From: Clostridia bacterium
Lineage (GTDB): Bacteria > Bacillota > Clostridia > Oscillospirales > Acutalibacteraceae
Direction: 5' to 3'
NCBI GenBank assembly: GCA_017428625.1
Contig: JAFRQM010000049.1
Location: 1-64,000 of the forward strand
Length of the DNA stretch: 64,000 nt
Part shown: positions 43,662 to 52,125 of the stretch, one piece after another
How positions within the stretch are numbered: the stretch's first letter is position 1
Layout: every line of letters starts with the position of its first letter
Translations under genes and position numbers: made by a program
Notes under the pieces: model-generated
What the model was told of the DNA's origin: nothing
The model's input: only the letters and a program-made list of their open reading frames with translations
The model's database searches: none

Positions 43662-44318
43662 TCACCCGGTTGTTCCGGTTATACGGTAGAAATCACGCTT
43701 TCTGCCGAATGCGAGCCGTCTTGCCCATTTTGAATCAAAACTTTTGACATACTCGTTGTCAAACAGTTCAACATTCTGAACCGTCAGACCGTATTGCGAA
43801 AGCCTGTCTTTGTATTCACCGTTGAAATATTCTGTGCTCAGTTCCGGCATATTGCGGGTTTCCATCATATTTTCTTCGCAGTTCGCGCTGTATGTTGTAA
43901 TAAACTCAAACTTCGCTCTCGGTTTAGCCGCTTTTCTGAGGGCAGCAATAAACTCTTCTTCAGGCTTAACTATTCCTTCAAGCAAAACACCCCAGGGGAA
44001 AAGAACAGTTATATAATCGGCAATGCCGTATAGTTCGGGCGGCAGGTTTTCGGCAGTCGATACAACAAGCAAGGTGTTTTCGACTCCGCCTTTTTCCGGC
44101 TTCTTTGCTATTTTGACAGCAGTTTCTTCCATGTTTTCTTTAACAGGGTCAAGCCCGATATAAAATGTTTCTTTGTCATTTTTTGCCTTGCGATAAATGT
44201 TTTTGCCGTCACCCGTTCCTATATCAATGCAAACTTTATCGTATGCGCAAATCAATAATCTGAGTTCATCTTCGCTTATCTCTTTTGCGGTCCTGCCGCG
44301 CAAAACGGTTATTCCCAT
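43662..44318 (-). CDS. NpmA/KamB-like 16S rRNA (adenine-1408-N1) methyltransferase homologue
   Basis: SAM-dependent methyltransferase that closely follows the aminoglycoside-resistance enzyme NpmA. It has IDIGTGDGKNIY (31-42) for SAM, GLDPVKEN (55-62), FPWG with Trp109 and the C-terminal SKWARRLAFGRKR with Trp198. In NpmA the equivalent Trp107 and Trp197 clamp the flipped A1408. NpmA residue numbers here are from memory and not from an alignment program. Length 218 matches. The predicted effect is N1 methylation of 16S A1408 and resistance to many aminoglycosides. It starts in a TAATG overlap with the PDZ lipoprotein gene, so it is expressed with the ABC transporter unit. Whether it is a native housekeeping enzyme or a resistance gene is open. 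Confidence 0.88.
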   Translation of the reverse strand: MGITVLRGRTAKEISEDELRLLICAYDKVCIDIGTGDGKNIYRKAKNDKETFYIGLDPVKENMEETAVKIAKKPEKGGVENTLLVVSTAENLPPELYGIADYITVLFPWGVLLEGIVKPEEEFIAALRKAAKPRAKFEFITTYSANCEENMMETRNMPELSTEYFNGEYKDRLSQYGLTVQNVELFDNEYVKSFDSKWARRLAFGRKRDFYRITGTTG

Positions 44319-44818
44319 TATTGTTCACCGCTTGTTTCTACGCTGCCAACATAATCGGGGAAGGTAACATCAACATCAAAATATTCATTTTCACCGTTGA
44401 TAAGATTCAAACGGAACGCGCTGATTTTTACCGTGTCGCCCGGGTTATGCGATGCAAGAATATCGTAAATATCGTCAAGCGTGTTTGTTTCCCGACCGTC
44501 TATAGCCTGAATAATGTCGCCGGGACGGAATTTCGTTTTGTCAAGCACGCTGTCCTTCGTCATTTTGGAAACATAAACGCCTCTGCATTCGTCAACCCAT
44601 TTGGCAATTCCGCTCTTTCTCATCATATTTTCATCAACAGCCGTTGCGTTTGAAACCCCGAGGTGAACTTTGAGCGGGGCACGGGTAGTTGTTTCTGCCG
44701 TCTGTTCTGTCGTTTCAACCGGAATTTCCGTTCCCGTTTTTGACTTTGAGCAGGCTGGCATTACGAGTATTGTCAGCACAATAAACAAAGAGGCAATAAC
44801 TGCGATTATCTTTTTCAT
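44318..44818 (-). CDS. PDZ-domain lipoprotein
   Basis: Exported lipoprotein: basic start, hydrophobic segment and lipobox VMPAC (Cys23), then a Thr-rich linker and a PDZ-like domain (about 50-155) with GVYVSKMTKDSVLDK and RPGDIIQAIDG. No protease domain is present, so it is probably an adaptor. It follows the DUF4340 gene by nine bases. Confidence 0.8.
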   Translation of the reverse strand: MKKIIAVIASLFIVLTILVMPACSKSKTGTEIPVETTEQTAETTTRAPLKVHLGVSNATAVDENMMRKSGIAKWVDECRGVYVSKMTKDSVLDKTKFRPGDIIQAIDGRETNTLDDIYDILASHNPGDTVKISAFRLNLINGENEYFDVDVTFPDYVGSVETSGEQ

Positions 44819-44827
44819 TTAAGCACC

Positions 44828-45808
44828 TCAATCCTCATTTTCTGCCGGGCTTTCAGTAATGACGGAGTCAACGCTGTCAATTAGCAGCGGTTCAATAACA
44901 GATCCGTTAAGTGTGTATATCATTTCGCCGTCATCAACGCAGGCAAAATAATCGTCTCCGTTTTGCAAACCTATTTTAAGAACAAGTTTGTTTTCAACCG
45001 GTTCTTCACTGTCGCCGTCTTCAAGAGTGTATGTAAATGTGAGCGTGTAAGACGGTTTGTTAAGGCCGTATCCATCATATTCCGCCTTATAATTAACGCA
45101 TTTGTCAAACTGAACCGAACCTGCGGCAATGTGTATTTCTTCTGCCTTGTCATCGGGCACGGTTTTTTCTTCACCGCCGTCTGAAATATTATATCCGTTG
45201 CCTGTTTTGATTATTGAAACTTCTGCTTTTTCACTTGTAATTCCGAGCGAATCAAACTGAGCAAGGTCGGGCAGTTCCTCAACTTCAATAAGCCTGTAAA
45301 CATCATCGGGAAACGATTCCGCAACCCTGAAATCAACCAGATAAACGCTTTTTTCCAGGCTCGAAACAAAATAATTGCCTGACGAATACATATCTTTGTC
45401 ACCGAATGAATATGTAATCTGACTGCCGTCTTCAAGCGTTGCGGTTACTTTCAGGGCAGGGGATTCAAGCCCGTATTCGTCAAGGTCTCCCGGCTCTGCT
45501 GCTACAAGTTTCATAGCGTCAATTGTTTTTAAACTTTCGGCAAGACCATCGGCTGTTGTCTGACTTACAGGGAAAGAACTGTCGGTTGAAAGAATCCATT
45601 TATTCTTTTTTGTCAGGGAACAGATATCTTTACCATCAACGTTCCAAGTCAAAGTATTAACCTCTCCGTCAAATTGAGCGGCGGTTACCGATATTACATC
45701 GTCATCCTCCTCCGGTTCTGCATAATGCCGGCTGACAGCAAAATAGCCCGCAATAACAGCACCGAGGCAGAGAACCAAAATCAATATAAGTTTAAGTGTC
45801 TTTTTCAT
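44828..45808 (-). CDS. DUF4340 membrane-anchored protein
   Basis: One N-terminal membrane helix (about 5-25) and an outside domain of about 290 residues with repeated WxL-like beta units typical of DUF4340. These proteins accompany Gld-type ABC transporters in many phyla. It overlaps the GldG-like gene by one base. The detailed role is unknown. Confidence 0.82.
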   Translation of the reverse strand: MKKTLKLILILVLCLGAVIAGYFAVSRHYAEPEEDDDVISVTAAQFDGEVNTLTWNVDGKDICSLTKKNKWILSTDSSFPVSQTTADGLAESLKTIDAMKLVAAEPGDLDEYGLESPALKVTATLEDGSQITYSFGDKDMYSSGNYFVSSLEKSVYLVDFRVAESFPDDVYRLIEVEELPDLAQFDSLGITSEKAEVSIIKTGNGYNISDGGEEKTVPDDKAEEIHIAAGSVQFDKCVNYKAEYDGYGLNKPSYTLTFTYTLEDGDSEEPVENKLVLKIGLQNGDDYFACVDDGEMIYTLNGSVIEPLLIDSVDSVITESPAENED

Positions 45809-47250
45809 CAGCGCTTTTTTCTTAACACAATAACGGTAATTCCCGCAAGAATAACAAGAGCGGGCACTATACCGACCATAACGGTTTTAAGCACGGATGA
45901 TGTGCTGCTGTTCATGGTCAGAACATCATAACTTACCGATTTTGAAGGGATACTGACTGAATTTTTCGTTTCACACAGCCAGCCGAATGACTTGATAAAC
46001 AGTATTGCGTTTGCTCCCGAAACAGACTGGTTTACAGTAGGATCCATAAACTTGGATGTTGAGTAATAAACCATTTTGCCTTCATTATAAGTCACGGCGG
46101 CGCCGAGTTTGAATGTGCCGTCAACTTCAATGTCGCCTTCCTCTTTTTCGGATGATTGCTTTTCTTCAATGTTTATTGATGAATAAGCCTTTTCACTCGT
46201 TGAAAGAAGCGACTGTGTTTTTATTCCGTCGGGCAGGTCTTCGCTTATTGTGAAGCCCTGGGTCTGCGGAAACATAACATAATAGTTTGTCAGGTCGTTA
46301 GTGATTTCGTGGTTGTCTGTGTGCGGCAGAAGCATATAGTTTATGCTCATCCCGTTATATGAATAGCAGTATTCCTTGTCAAGTTCAACAAGAATTCCTT
46401 TAACAAGCTCTATGCCGTAACCTTTAAGAAATGAAACGAGATTGGGGTATTTCTCAATATCAACCTCATCGGATACCATAAAGATTTTTCCGCCTCCGGC
46501 GGCATAATCATTGAGCGCCTTGACATCCTCTTTTGAAAGGTCAAGAGCGGGGTTGATGATTGCCACGCAGTCTGTGCCTTCGGGAACTCCGCCCTCGGCG
46601 GCAAGTTTCAGCGAACCGATTTCATAGTTTGCGTTTGAAAGCGCAGAACTGAATGTCGAATCAAGGTCTTCCTCACCGTGACCGGTCAGAAAACTTATAA
46701 CCGGCAGATTGTCGCTTGTTACATAATTAATACCGTTGGTAATCATATTTTCAGCGGCAAATGCAGTGGGCTGATATTGATATGTCGCATAGTCAACGGA
46801 ATACTCATACAGGTCGTTGCCCGAAATGATTTTTGACCTTTTATCGCAGGCAACAATTATACTGCCGCTTTCAACATCCTCATCAGTATATTTCGATGTG
46901 AATTTCGGGTTTACAATGGGATCAATGATTTTAACATTGATTTTCGGACTTGCTGAGTCATAACTGTTGAGCAGCGATTTTACCGATGAATCCTCCGAAC
47001 CCGACTCAACCACATAGAAGATGTTGACGTTTTCTTTAAGAGAGTCAACAACGCCTTTTGTTATGTTGCCCACAGAGAATTTACCCGTTGATGATAAATC
47101 AAATGATGTGAACTTAGAGGGAAGTTTCGGAATAATGAGATTAACAACAATTATAATCGCAAGCACCACGGCAATAAGAATGAGTGAAACGCCGCCCGCT
47201 TTGGATGAACGGGATCTGAAAGCGTCTTTTACACCTGCGTTTTTGCTCAT
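45808..47250 (-). CDS. GldG-like ABC transporter auxiliary protein
   Basis: Membrane protein of about 480 residues with a helix near 20-40, a large outside domain of the GldG/ABC_transp_aux type (SFLTGHGEEDLD, AAGGGKIFMVSDEV) and a C-terminal helix ending in RKKR. Together with the ATPase and permease upstream it forms a Gld-type transporter. In Bacteroidetes the homologues serve gliding; here no gliding genes are present and the cargo is unknown. ATG 47250 is behind GGAGG; the open frame begins earlier at a GTG inside the upstream gene. Confidence 0.83.
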   Translation of the reverse strand: MSKNAGVKDAFRSRSSKAGGVSLILIAVVLAIIIVVNLIIPKLPSKFTSFDLSSTGKFSVGNITKGVVDSLKENVNIFYVVESGSEDSSVKSLLNSYDSASPKINVKIIDPIVNPKFTSKYTDEDVESGSIIVACDKRSKIISGNDLYEYSVDYATYQYQPTAFAAENMITNGINYVTSDNLPVISFLTGHGEEDLDSTFSSALSNANYEIGSLKLAAEGGVPEGTDCVAIINPALDLSKEDVKALNDYAAGGGKIFMVSDEVDIEKYPNLVSFLKGYGIELVKGILVELDKEYCYSYNGMSINYMLLPHTDNHEITNDLTNYYVMFPQTQGFTISEDLPDGIKTQSLLSTSEKAYSSINIEEKQSSEKEEGDIEVDGTFKLGAAVTYNEGKMVYYSTSKFMDPTVNQSVSGANAILFIKSFGWLCETKNSVSIPSKSVSYDVLTMNSSTSSVLKTVMVGIVPALVILAGITVIVLRKKR

Positions 47251-48113
47251 TATGCCCACCTCCTTCTTTCAAGAACCTGAACACTCAGAACACAGAAAAG
47301 AATTATTGTGCTGAGATAAAGGGCAATTGTCGAAATGTCAAGCGAACCGTAAACAATGTTGAAATACTGTTCAAACAGTTCGATTTTATTAAGAATTTTC
47401 GGGAGTATTCCTTGAATAAGTTCAGCCTTTATCAGCCTTATCGCGATAAGAACAAGCAATAAAACTATTGAAACGATGTCGGCGAGCACAGCGTTCTTTG
47501 TAACAGCCCATACAATCAGACCCACAACAATTACAAGCAGAACAAGAATAACCGTTGATGCAAAAAGTGTTGAGGGAATGTAATTCGTAAGGTTGTTCAT
47601 AAAGTAGTTAAGCAGAAGAACCGCAAATGAAATTATAGCCGCAATAATCTGATTTTCGGTAAGCAGAGAAATAAACATACATACCGCTGTCAGAGCCGCG
47701 CCGAGCAGGAAGAAGCCGAGCATCGCAGCATAAACAAGCCTGAAATTCACATTACCGAACCGAGAAAGAATAAGCGGATAAATGCCCGTAAAAAAGCAGG
47801 GAATGCCGAGAACGACAAGTGAGGCAAAATATTTACCGAGAACAATTTCACTCATTTTAAGCGGCAGTGAATATAAAAGACGGTCCGTTCCCTGTTTCTT
47901 TTCTTCTGCAAACATTCTCATAGTGAGGATGGGCACAAACAGCATAAGCACAAAAACGGTGTTGCCGTAAACAAACTCAAATGCGGAGTATTGATATGAA
48001 AGGCAGTAGATCATTGTGTAAATGCCCATCATAACAAGCATTACAGCCAGCAGGATATATCCGGTAAACCCCGTGAAATATCCGCGCAGTTCTTTTTTAA
48101 ACACAGCGCCCAT
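47250..48113 (-). CDS. ABC-2 type transporter permease (GldF-like)
   Basis: Integral membrane subunit of 287 residues with about six hydrophobic segments and the MRMFAEEKKQGTDRLLYSLP coupling-helix stretch common to this group. It overlaps both neighbours by one base, so it is made with the ATPase and GldG-like protein. Confidence 0.86.
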   Translation of the reverse strand: MGAVFKKELRGYFTGFTGYILLAVMLVMMGIYTMIYCLSYQYSAFEFVYGNTVFVLMLFVPILTMRMFAEEKKQGTDRLLYSLPLKMSEIVLGKYFASLVVLGIPCFFTGIYPLILSRFGNVNFRLVYAAMLGFFLLGAALTAVCMFISLLTENQIIAAIISFAVLLLNYFMNNLTNYIPSTLFASTVILVLLVIVVGLIVWAVTKNAVLADIVSIVLLLVLIAIRLIKAELIQGILPKILNKIELFEQYFNIVYGSLDISTIALYLSTIILFCVLSVQVLERRRWA

Positions 48114-49183
48114 TATTCATCAGCCTCCTCACTTGAGTTGTTGTTTGTTTCATCAACAATATTGTCGTTTGTCTCATCAACCGCATTTCCGGCATCCTCT
48201 GCAACATTGTATGCGGGGGTTTCCTGAACAGGCGCGCCGCCCGTAAGCATGTGAAGGTTTTCGCTTGTAACTTCAAGGAAGATATCTTCAAGACTTGCTT
48301 TTGAAAGGTTCATTGAAATAACAAGAATGCCGTTGTTCATAAACACTTCCGCCAGTTTTTCGCGTATATCATCGCCGGATGTAATAACAAGTTTTGCGGT
48401 TCCGTCCGTCGCTCCGTCGTCAATTTCAACCTCTTTAACCTCGTCAAGCTGAGCAACTGCGTTTGCTGCGGAATCGGCGTCGCCTTTGATTACAACCTCC
48501 GTTACCGTCGAAGGATTAAAATGACTTATGAGATTTTCAGCCGTGTCAGACGCGACTATTTCGCCGTTTGAAATAATGATTATTTCATCGCATACTTCAC
48601 TTACCTCAGGCAGAATATGGCTGCTGAGAATAACCGTGTGGTTTTCGCCGAGTTCTTTAATAAGGTTGCGTATCTCAACTATCTGCTTAGGGTCAAGGCC
48701 GACAGTGGGCTCGTCAAGAATAACAACATGCGGGTTGCCCAGAATTGCCTGCGCAATGCCAACCCTTTGTTTATAGCCTTTTGAAAGGCTTTTTATCAGT
48801 TTGTTCGCTACATCCGAAATTCCGGTTTTAGCCATTACAGTCGGAATCGCTTCATTGAGTTCCGCCTTTTTCATCCCCTTTGCTCTGCCTACAAATCTGA
48901 GATACTCAAGGGGAGTCATATCTGGGTAGAGCGGGGGTATTTCGGGAAGATAACCGATGCATTTTTTTGCTTTAACCGGTTCTTCAAATATATCGCAGCC
49001 GTTGACGGTAACAGTGCCGGATGTTGCCGCAAGGCAGCCGGTGATTATATTCATTGTTGTTGATTTACCCGCGCCGTTGGGACCTAAAAACCCGTAAATT
49101 CTGCCGTCTTCAATTTTGAAACTGATGGAATCTACCGCAGTGTGATTTCCGTATTTACGCGTAAGATTCTGAACCTCTATCAA
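48113..49183 (-). CDS. ABC transporter ATP-binding protein (GldA-like)
   Basis: Cytoplasmic ATPase that drives the permease next to it. It has Walker A GPNGAGKST (34-42), signature LSKGYKQRV, Walker B VVILDEPTVGLDP and an H-loop. The C-terminal region adds a ~120-residue domain ending in an Asn/Glu-rich acidic tail. I start at TTG 49183, six bases after GGAGGA, since the family sequence begins MIEVQNLTRKYG. It is the first gene of a seven-gene operon. Confidence 0.9.
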   Translation of the reverse strand: MIEVQNLTRKYGNHTAVDSISFKIEDGRIYGFLGPNGAGKSTTMNIITGCLAATSGTVTVNGCDIFEEPVKAKKCIGYLPEIPPLYPDMTPLEYLRFVGRAKGMKKAELNEAIPTVMAKTGISDVANKLIKSLSKGYKQRVGIAQAILGNPHVVILDEPTVGLDPKQIVEIRNLIKELGENHTVILSSHILPEVSEVCDEIIIISNGEIVASDTAENLISHFNPSTVTEVVIKGDADSAANAVAQLDEVKEVEIDDGATDGTAKLVITSGDDIREKLAEVFMNNGILVISMNLSKASLEDIFLEVTSENLHMLTGGAPVQETPAYNVAEDAGNAVDETNDNIVDETNNNSSEEADE

Positions 49184-49222
49184 AACAATTCCTCCAATCG
49201 GTTCAAATTTATTCAATTCTAA

Positions 49223-49251
49223 AATATATCATATAAAAAAAATAATGTAAA
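49223..49251 (-). promoter_or_regulatory. Promoter of the Gld-type transporter/NpmA-like operon
   Basis: On the minus strand TTTACA (49251-49246), 17-bp spacer, TATATT (49228-49223), about 40 bases before the ATPase start. Confidence 0.65.
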
Positions 49252-49300
49252 GATTATAAGTTAATAATAGTTTAACAGAGTGTGAACTTTCAAAAGAAAA

Positions 49301-49322
49301 ATCCGCATCAACAGATGCGGAT
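49301..49322 (-). terminator. Terminator after the metallophosphoesterase gene
   Basis: ATCCGCATC (49301-49309) / GATGCGGAT (49314-49322), with an A-rich stretch to the left that gives a U-run on the minus strand. Confidence 0.78.
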
Positions 49323-49327
49323 AAAAC

Positions 49328-50536
49328 TCATTTTTTCTTTTTCTGCTGTTTCTCACGCAGATTCTTTTCATAAACTTCTTTAAGATACATACTGTTGAAT
49401 CTCTGCGCCAATTCAAATTCGCCGTTGATATGAATAAGAATGGCGGTAACACCGAGAGGCAAATCCTTTTCTTCGCATTTAATCTTTTCATCAAGACCGT
49501 ATGTTTCATATCCGCACGGCTGGTTGTAAACAAGAAAAACACCTTTGTAGTTGACGCAGAAATCATTTACATGGTCATGGCCGCAGAACACAGCCTGTGT
49601 GCTCTCTTTTTCAAGAATTGCGTCAAACATTCCGCTGTTGAAAGGCGAACAACCGACGCTTTCATAAGCCGAGCCGTAAAGAACTTTGCAGTTTTCGGTA
49701 AAACTCCAACCTTCTTCGTCACTGCCGGTTATTGCCTGAGCGTATTCGGGCAGGGGAATATGCATAAATACCATTGACCTGAATTTACCGTATTTCGTTT
49801 TCAGCATATCAATACGGTTTTTATACCAGTCAATCTGGTCTTTTTTGATGAAGTCATAGCCCTGCATATCGGCGGGCACACCGTGGCTTTCTCTGTATTT
49901 GTCAAGAATATCTCTTCCCGAGTCAAACAAAAACAAAGTCTGCTGAATTGAGTTTTCGCCGTTCAGAATGTTGATATAATGGTTGCCGTAACCGAACAGT
50001 TCCTCCGGTCCGTTCTTGACAAGGCAGTGCGGGTAGGTTCTCACGCCTTCGAGCAGCAGGCGCTTGAAAAAGCCTTTGTCTTCTCTTGCTTCGTGGTTTC
50101 CGTAACATATTGTCCAGAAAACCCCGATTTTTTCCATAAGTTTGGCAAACTGTATTGCGTCAACCTGCTGAAACCTCGAAAGAATAATATCTCCGGTAAA
50201 AACAACAAGGTCAGGTCTTGCGTTTGTTATGTGATTTGCGAGCATCTGAAAAGCCTTTTTGCGCAGTTTCGGGTCGTCCCCGAGGTGAAGATCCGTGGTC
50301 GCAATAATTTTGAAATCGTCCCGGACCATTACACCGTATTTATTATATTTTGCAATGGTTACGCTTTCATCGTTCTCGCTTACAACTCGGACATCCGTGT
50401 TTATATGCCCCGGTTTAACAGACATATAAAACATTGACTCAGGGAACATACCGAAGGTGATTTTGTAAAAAACACCGCCTATTGCAAGCCCGATTTTATT
50501 CAGCGTTATGCGTAATTTCATTAAAAACGAATTCAT
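49328..50536 (-). CDS. Calcineurin-like metallophosphoesterase
   Basis: Two-metal phosphoesterase of 402 residues with TTDLHLG, FTGDI, YGNHE, FMHIP and GHDHVND in order. A weakly hydrophobic N-terminus may associate with the membrane, and the C-terminus ends in a Lys-rich tail. It is the third gene of the uridine phosphorylase-HAD unit, so a part in nucleotide or sugar-phosphate turnover is possible. It differs in length and sequence from the anchored phosphoesterase at 6143. Confidence 0.82.
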   Translation of the reverse strand: MNSFLMKLRITLNKIGLAIGGVFYKITFGMFPESMFYMSVKPGHINTDVRVVSENDESVTIAKYNKYGVMVRDDFKIIATTDLHLGDDPKLRKKAFQMLANHITNARPDLVVFTGDIILSRFQQVDAIQFAKLMEKIGVFWTICYGNHEAREDKGFFKRLLLEGVRTYPHCLVKNGPEELFGYGNHYINILNGENSIQQTLFLFDSGRDILDKYRESHGVPADMQGYDFIKKDQIDWYKNRIDMLKTKYGKFRSMVFMHIPLPEYAQAITGSDEEGWSFTENCKVLYGSAYESVGCSPFNSGMFDAILEKESTQAVFCGHDHVNDFCVNYKGVFLVYNQPCGYETYGLDEKIKCEEKDLPLGVTAILIHINGEFELAQRFNSMYLKEVYEKNLREKQQKKKK

Positions 50537-50545
50537 AAATACCTC

Positions 50546-51229
50546 TTAATAAGAATTGTTCAAAAGCATAAGCGCAAGGTTTCCCACATCCTTGCAGATA
50601 TGCGGAGCCTGTGAAACAACATCCGGTTTGCCGCTTTCCACAGCCCAGCCGTCGAAAGTTTTAATCATTTCAAGGTCGTTGTAGTCATCGCCTACAACAG
50701 CGGCGCTGTCGCAAGGGAGGGCAAAATGTTCCAGAACAATATTTACTCCCTGCGCCTTTCCTGTTCCTGCTGCTCCTATATTAACATGCCTGCCGTTTAC
50801 AAACACGGCAAGTTTATCACCGAAAACAGCATCAATATCTTCTTTAACTTCAAGCGCTCTTTCAACACTGTTAAAAGTCGCGTAGTAGTGGTGCTGAGCA
50901 TTGCCGTCTGCACGGGAATAATACTCAGTATCACCATACCCTGAAAAAACCTTTTCGAGTTCAGCGTAAATATCAGGCGAAATAAACCGTTCGGATATAA
51001 CATTTCCTTCTTTGTCGGCTATCATTGAACCGTTATATATTATAAAATAATCAACAGGTAATTTTATTTCTTTGACTTTGTCAAAAAAATCTTCGCCTCT
51101 GCCCGTGACAATTCCGAAATATCTTCCGTCAGCCCGCCATAAATCAATCGCTTCTCTTACGCAAGCCGGAATTTCACCGTTTATAAAAAGCGTTCCGTCA
51201 AAGTCTGTGGCAATAAGGCGTTTATCCAT
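50546..51229 (-). CDS. HAD-superfamily hydrolase (Cof type)
   Basis: Phosphatase of about 227 residues with DFDGTL at 7-12 (nucleophile Asp), a TGR motif, a C2-type cap, and the C-terminal GDDYNDLEM motif. The likely substrate is a small sugar phosphate. I use ATG 51229, which overlaps the uridine phosphorylase gene by eight bases and follows AGGG. The extra 13 residues in the longer frame come from the upstream gene. Confidence 0.87.
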   Translation of the reverse strand: MDKRLIATDFDGTLFINGEIPACVREAIDLWRADGRYFGIVTGRGEDFFDKVKEIKLPVDYFIIYNGSMIADKEGNVISERFISPDIYAELEKVFSGYGDTEYYSRADGNAQHHYYATFNSVERALEVKEDIDAVFGDKLAVFVNGRHVNIGAAGTGKAQGVNIVLEHFALPCDSAAVVGDDYNDLEMIKTFDGWAVESGKPDVVSQAPHICKDVGNLALMLLNNSY

Positions 51230-51992
51230 TTTCCCTGTCCTCTTTAATAAGTCTGCGAAGCGCGGCAACAGCGGTTTTAATTGCTTTTGTCGTGTCGTCT
51301 GTTCTGCCTTCCTGAGGCATACCCTTTCCGGCTATCTCCTGATTCCATACGCAGTGGAATACGGCTCCGGCGCGCAGACGGCGCACTCCTGCCACAACAA
51401 AAAGCGCACCGCTTTCCATTTCGGAAGCAAGGCAGCCGCCTTTTATCCAGGCGCTCCATTTGTTTTTGAGTTCCTGGCTGCATCCCATACTGTCAGGGTC
51501 GTGCTGACCGTAAAAACTGTCCTTTGCCTGAACAACGCCGATATGATGCCTGAATCCGAGTTCTTTTGCGGCGTCGGCGAGCGCTTTTGTTACAAATAAA
51601 TCCGCCACCGCAGGGTATTCTATCGGCATATATTCCTTCGATGTTCCGTCCATCCTGATTGCTCCGTTGGCAATAATTACATCACCCGGCAGAACATTAT
51701 CCTGCATTCCTCCGCAAGTCCCGACACGGATAAATGTGTCAACTCCGATTTTGGCAAGTTCCTCCATACATATCGCCGCCGATGGCGAACCGATGCCAGT
51801 TGAAACTACAAGCACTTTTTCATCGTCAAGCGTGCCGGCGAATGTTCTGAATTCCCTGTTAAACGCAATTTCTTCAGGGTTGTCAAGGTAAGATGCAATC
51901 AACTGTGTTCTTCCGGGGTCTCCGGGAAGAATTGCATATTTTGCCCCGTCTTTTTCGCCGAGCATAATGTGATACTGCAATGAACCGTCCAT
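51222..51992 (-). CDS. udp: Uridine phosphorylase
   Basis: Splits uridine with phosphate into uracil and ribose 1-phosphate, a salvage step. The nucleoside phosphorylase motifs LPGDPGR (22-28), RVGTCGG and EMESGALF are present over 256 residues. It is the first gene of a three-gene unit, with its own promoter facing the aldo/keto reductase. Uracil released here would join the PyrR/uracil permease economy. Confidence 0.92.
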   Translation of the reverse strand: MDGSLQYHIMLGEKDGAKYAILPGDPGRTQLIASYLDNPEEIAFNREFRTFAGTLDDEKVLVVSTGIGSPSAAICMEELAKIGVDTFIRVGTCGGMQDNVLPGDVIIANGAIRMDGTSKEYMPIEYPAVADLFVTKALADAAKELGFRHHIGVVQAKDSFYGQHDPDSMGCSQELKNKWSAWIKGGCLASEMESGALFVVAGVRRLRAGAVFHCVWNQEIAGKGMPQEGRTDDTTKAIKTAVAALRRLIKEDRENG

Positions 51993-52020
51993 ACCGATAC
52001 CTCCGGAAAGTCTTTGATTT

Positions 52021-52049
52021 ATTTTATCACCTTACAGTTAACTTTACAA
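52021..52049 (-). promoter_or_regulatory. Promoter of the uridine phosphorylase unit
   Basis: On the minus strand TTGTAA (52049-52044), 17-bp spacer, TAAAAT (52026-52021). Confidence 0.62.
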
Positions 52050-52067
52050 GTATATTGCTTTTTGTTA

Positions 52068-52096
52068 TTGAATTGATTTTTCCGTTATGATAAAAT
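52068..52096 (+). promoter_or_regulatory. Promoter of the aldo/keto reductase gene
   Basis: TTGAAT (52068-52073), 17-bp spacer, TAAAAT (52091-52096), divergent from the uridine phosphorylase promoter. Confidence 0.58.
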
Positions 52097-52125
52097 ATTT
52101 TTAATATATTTGAAAGGGTGATTTT

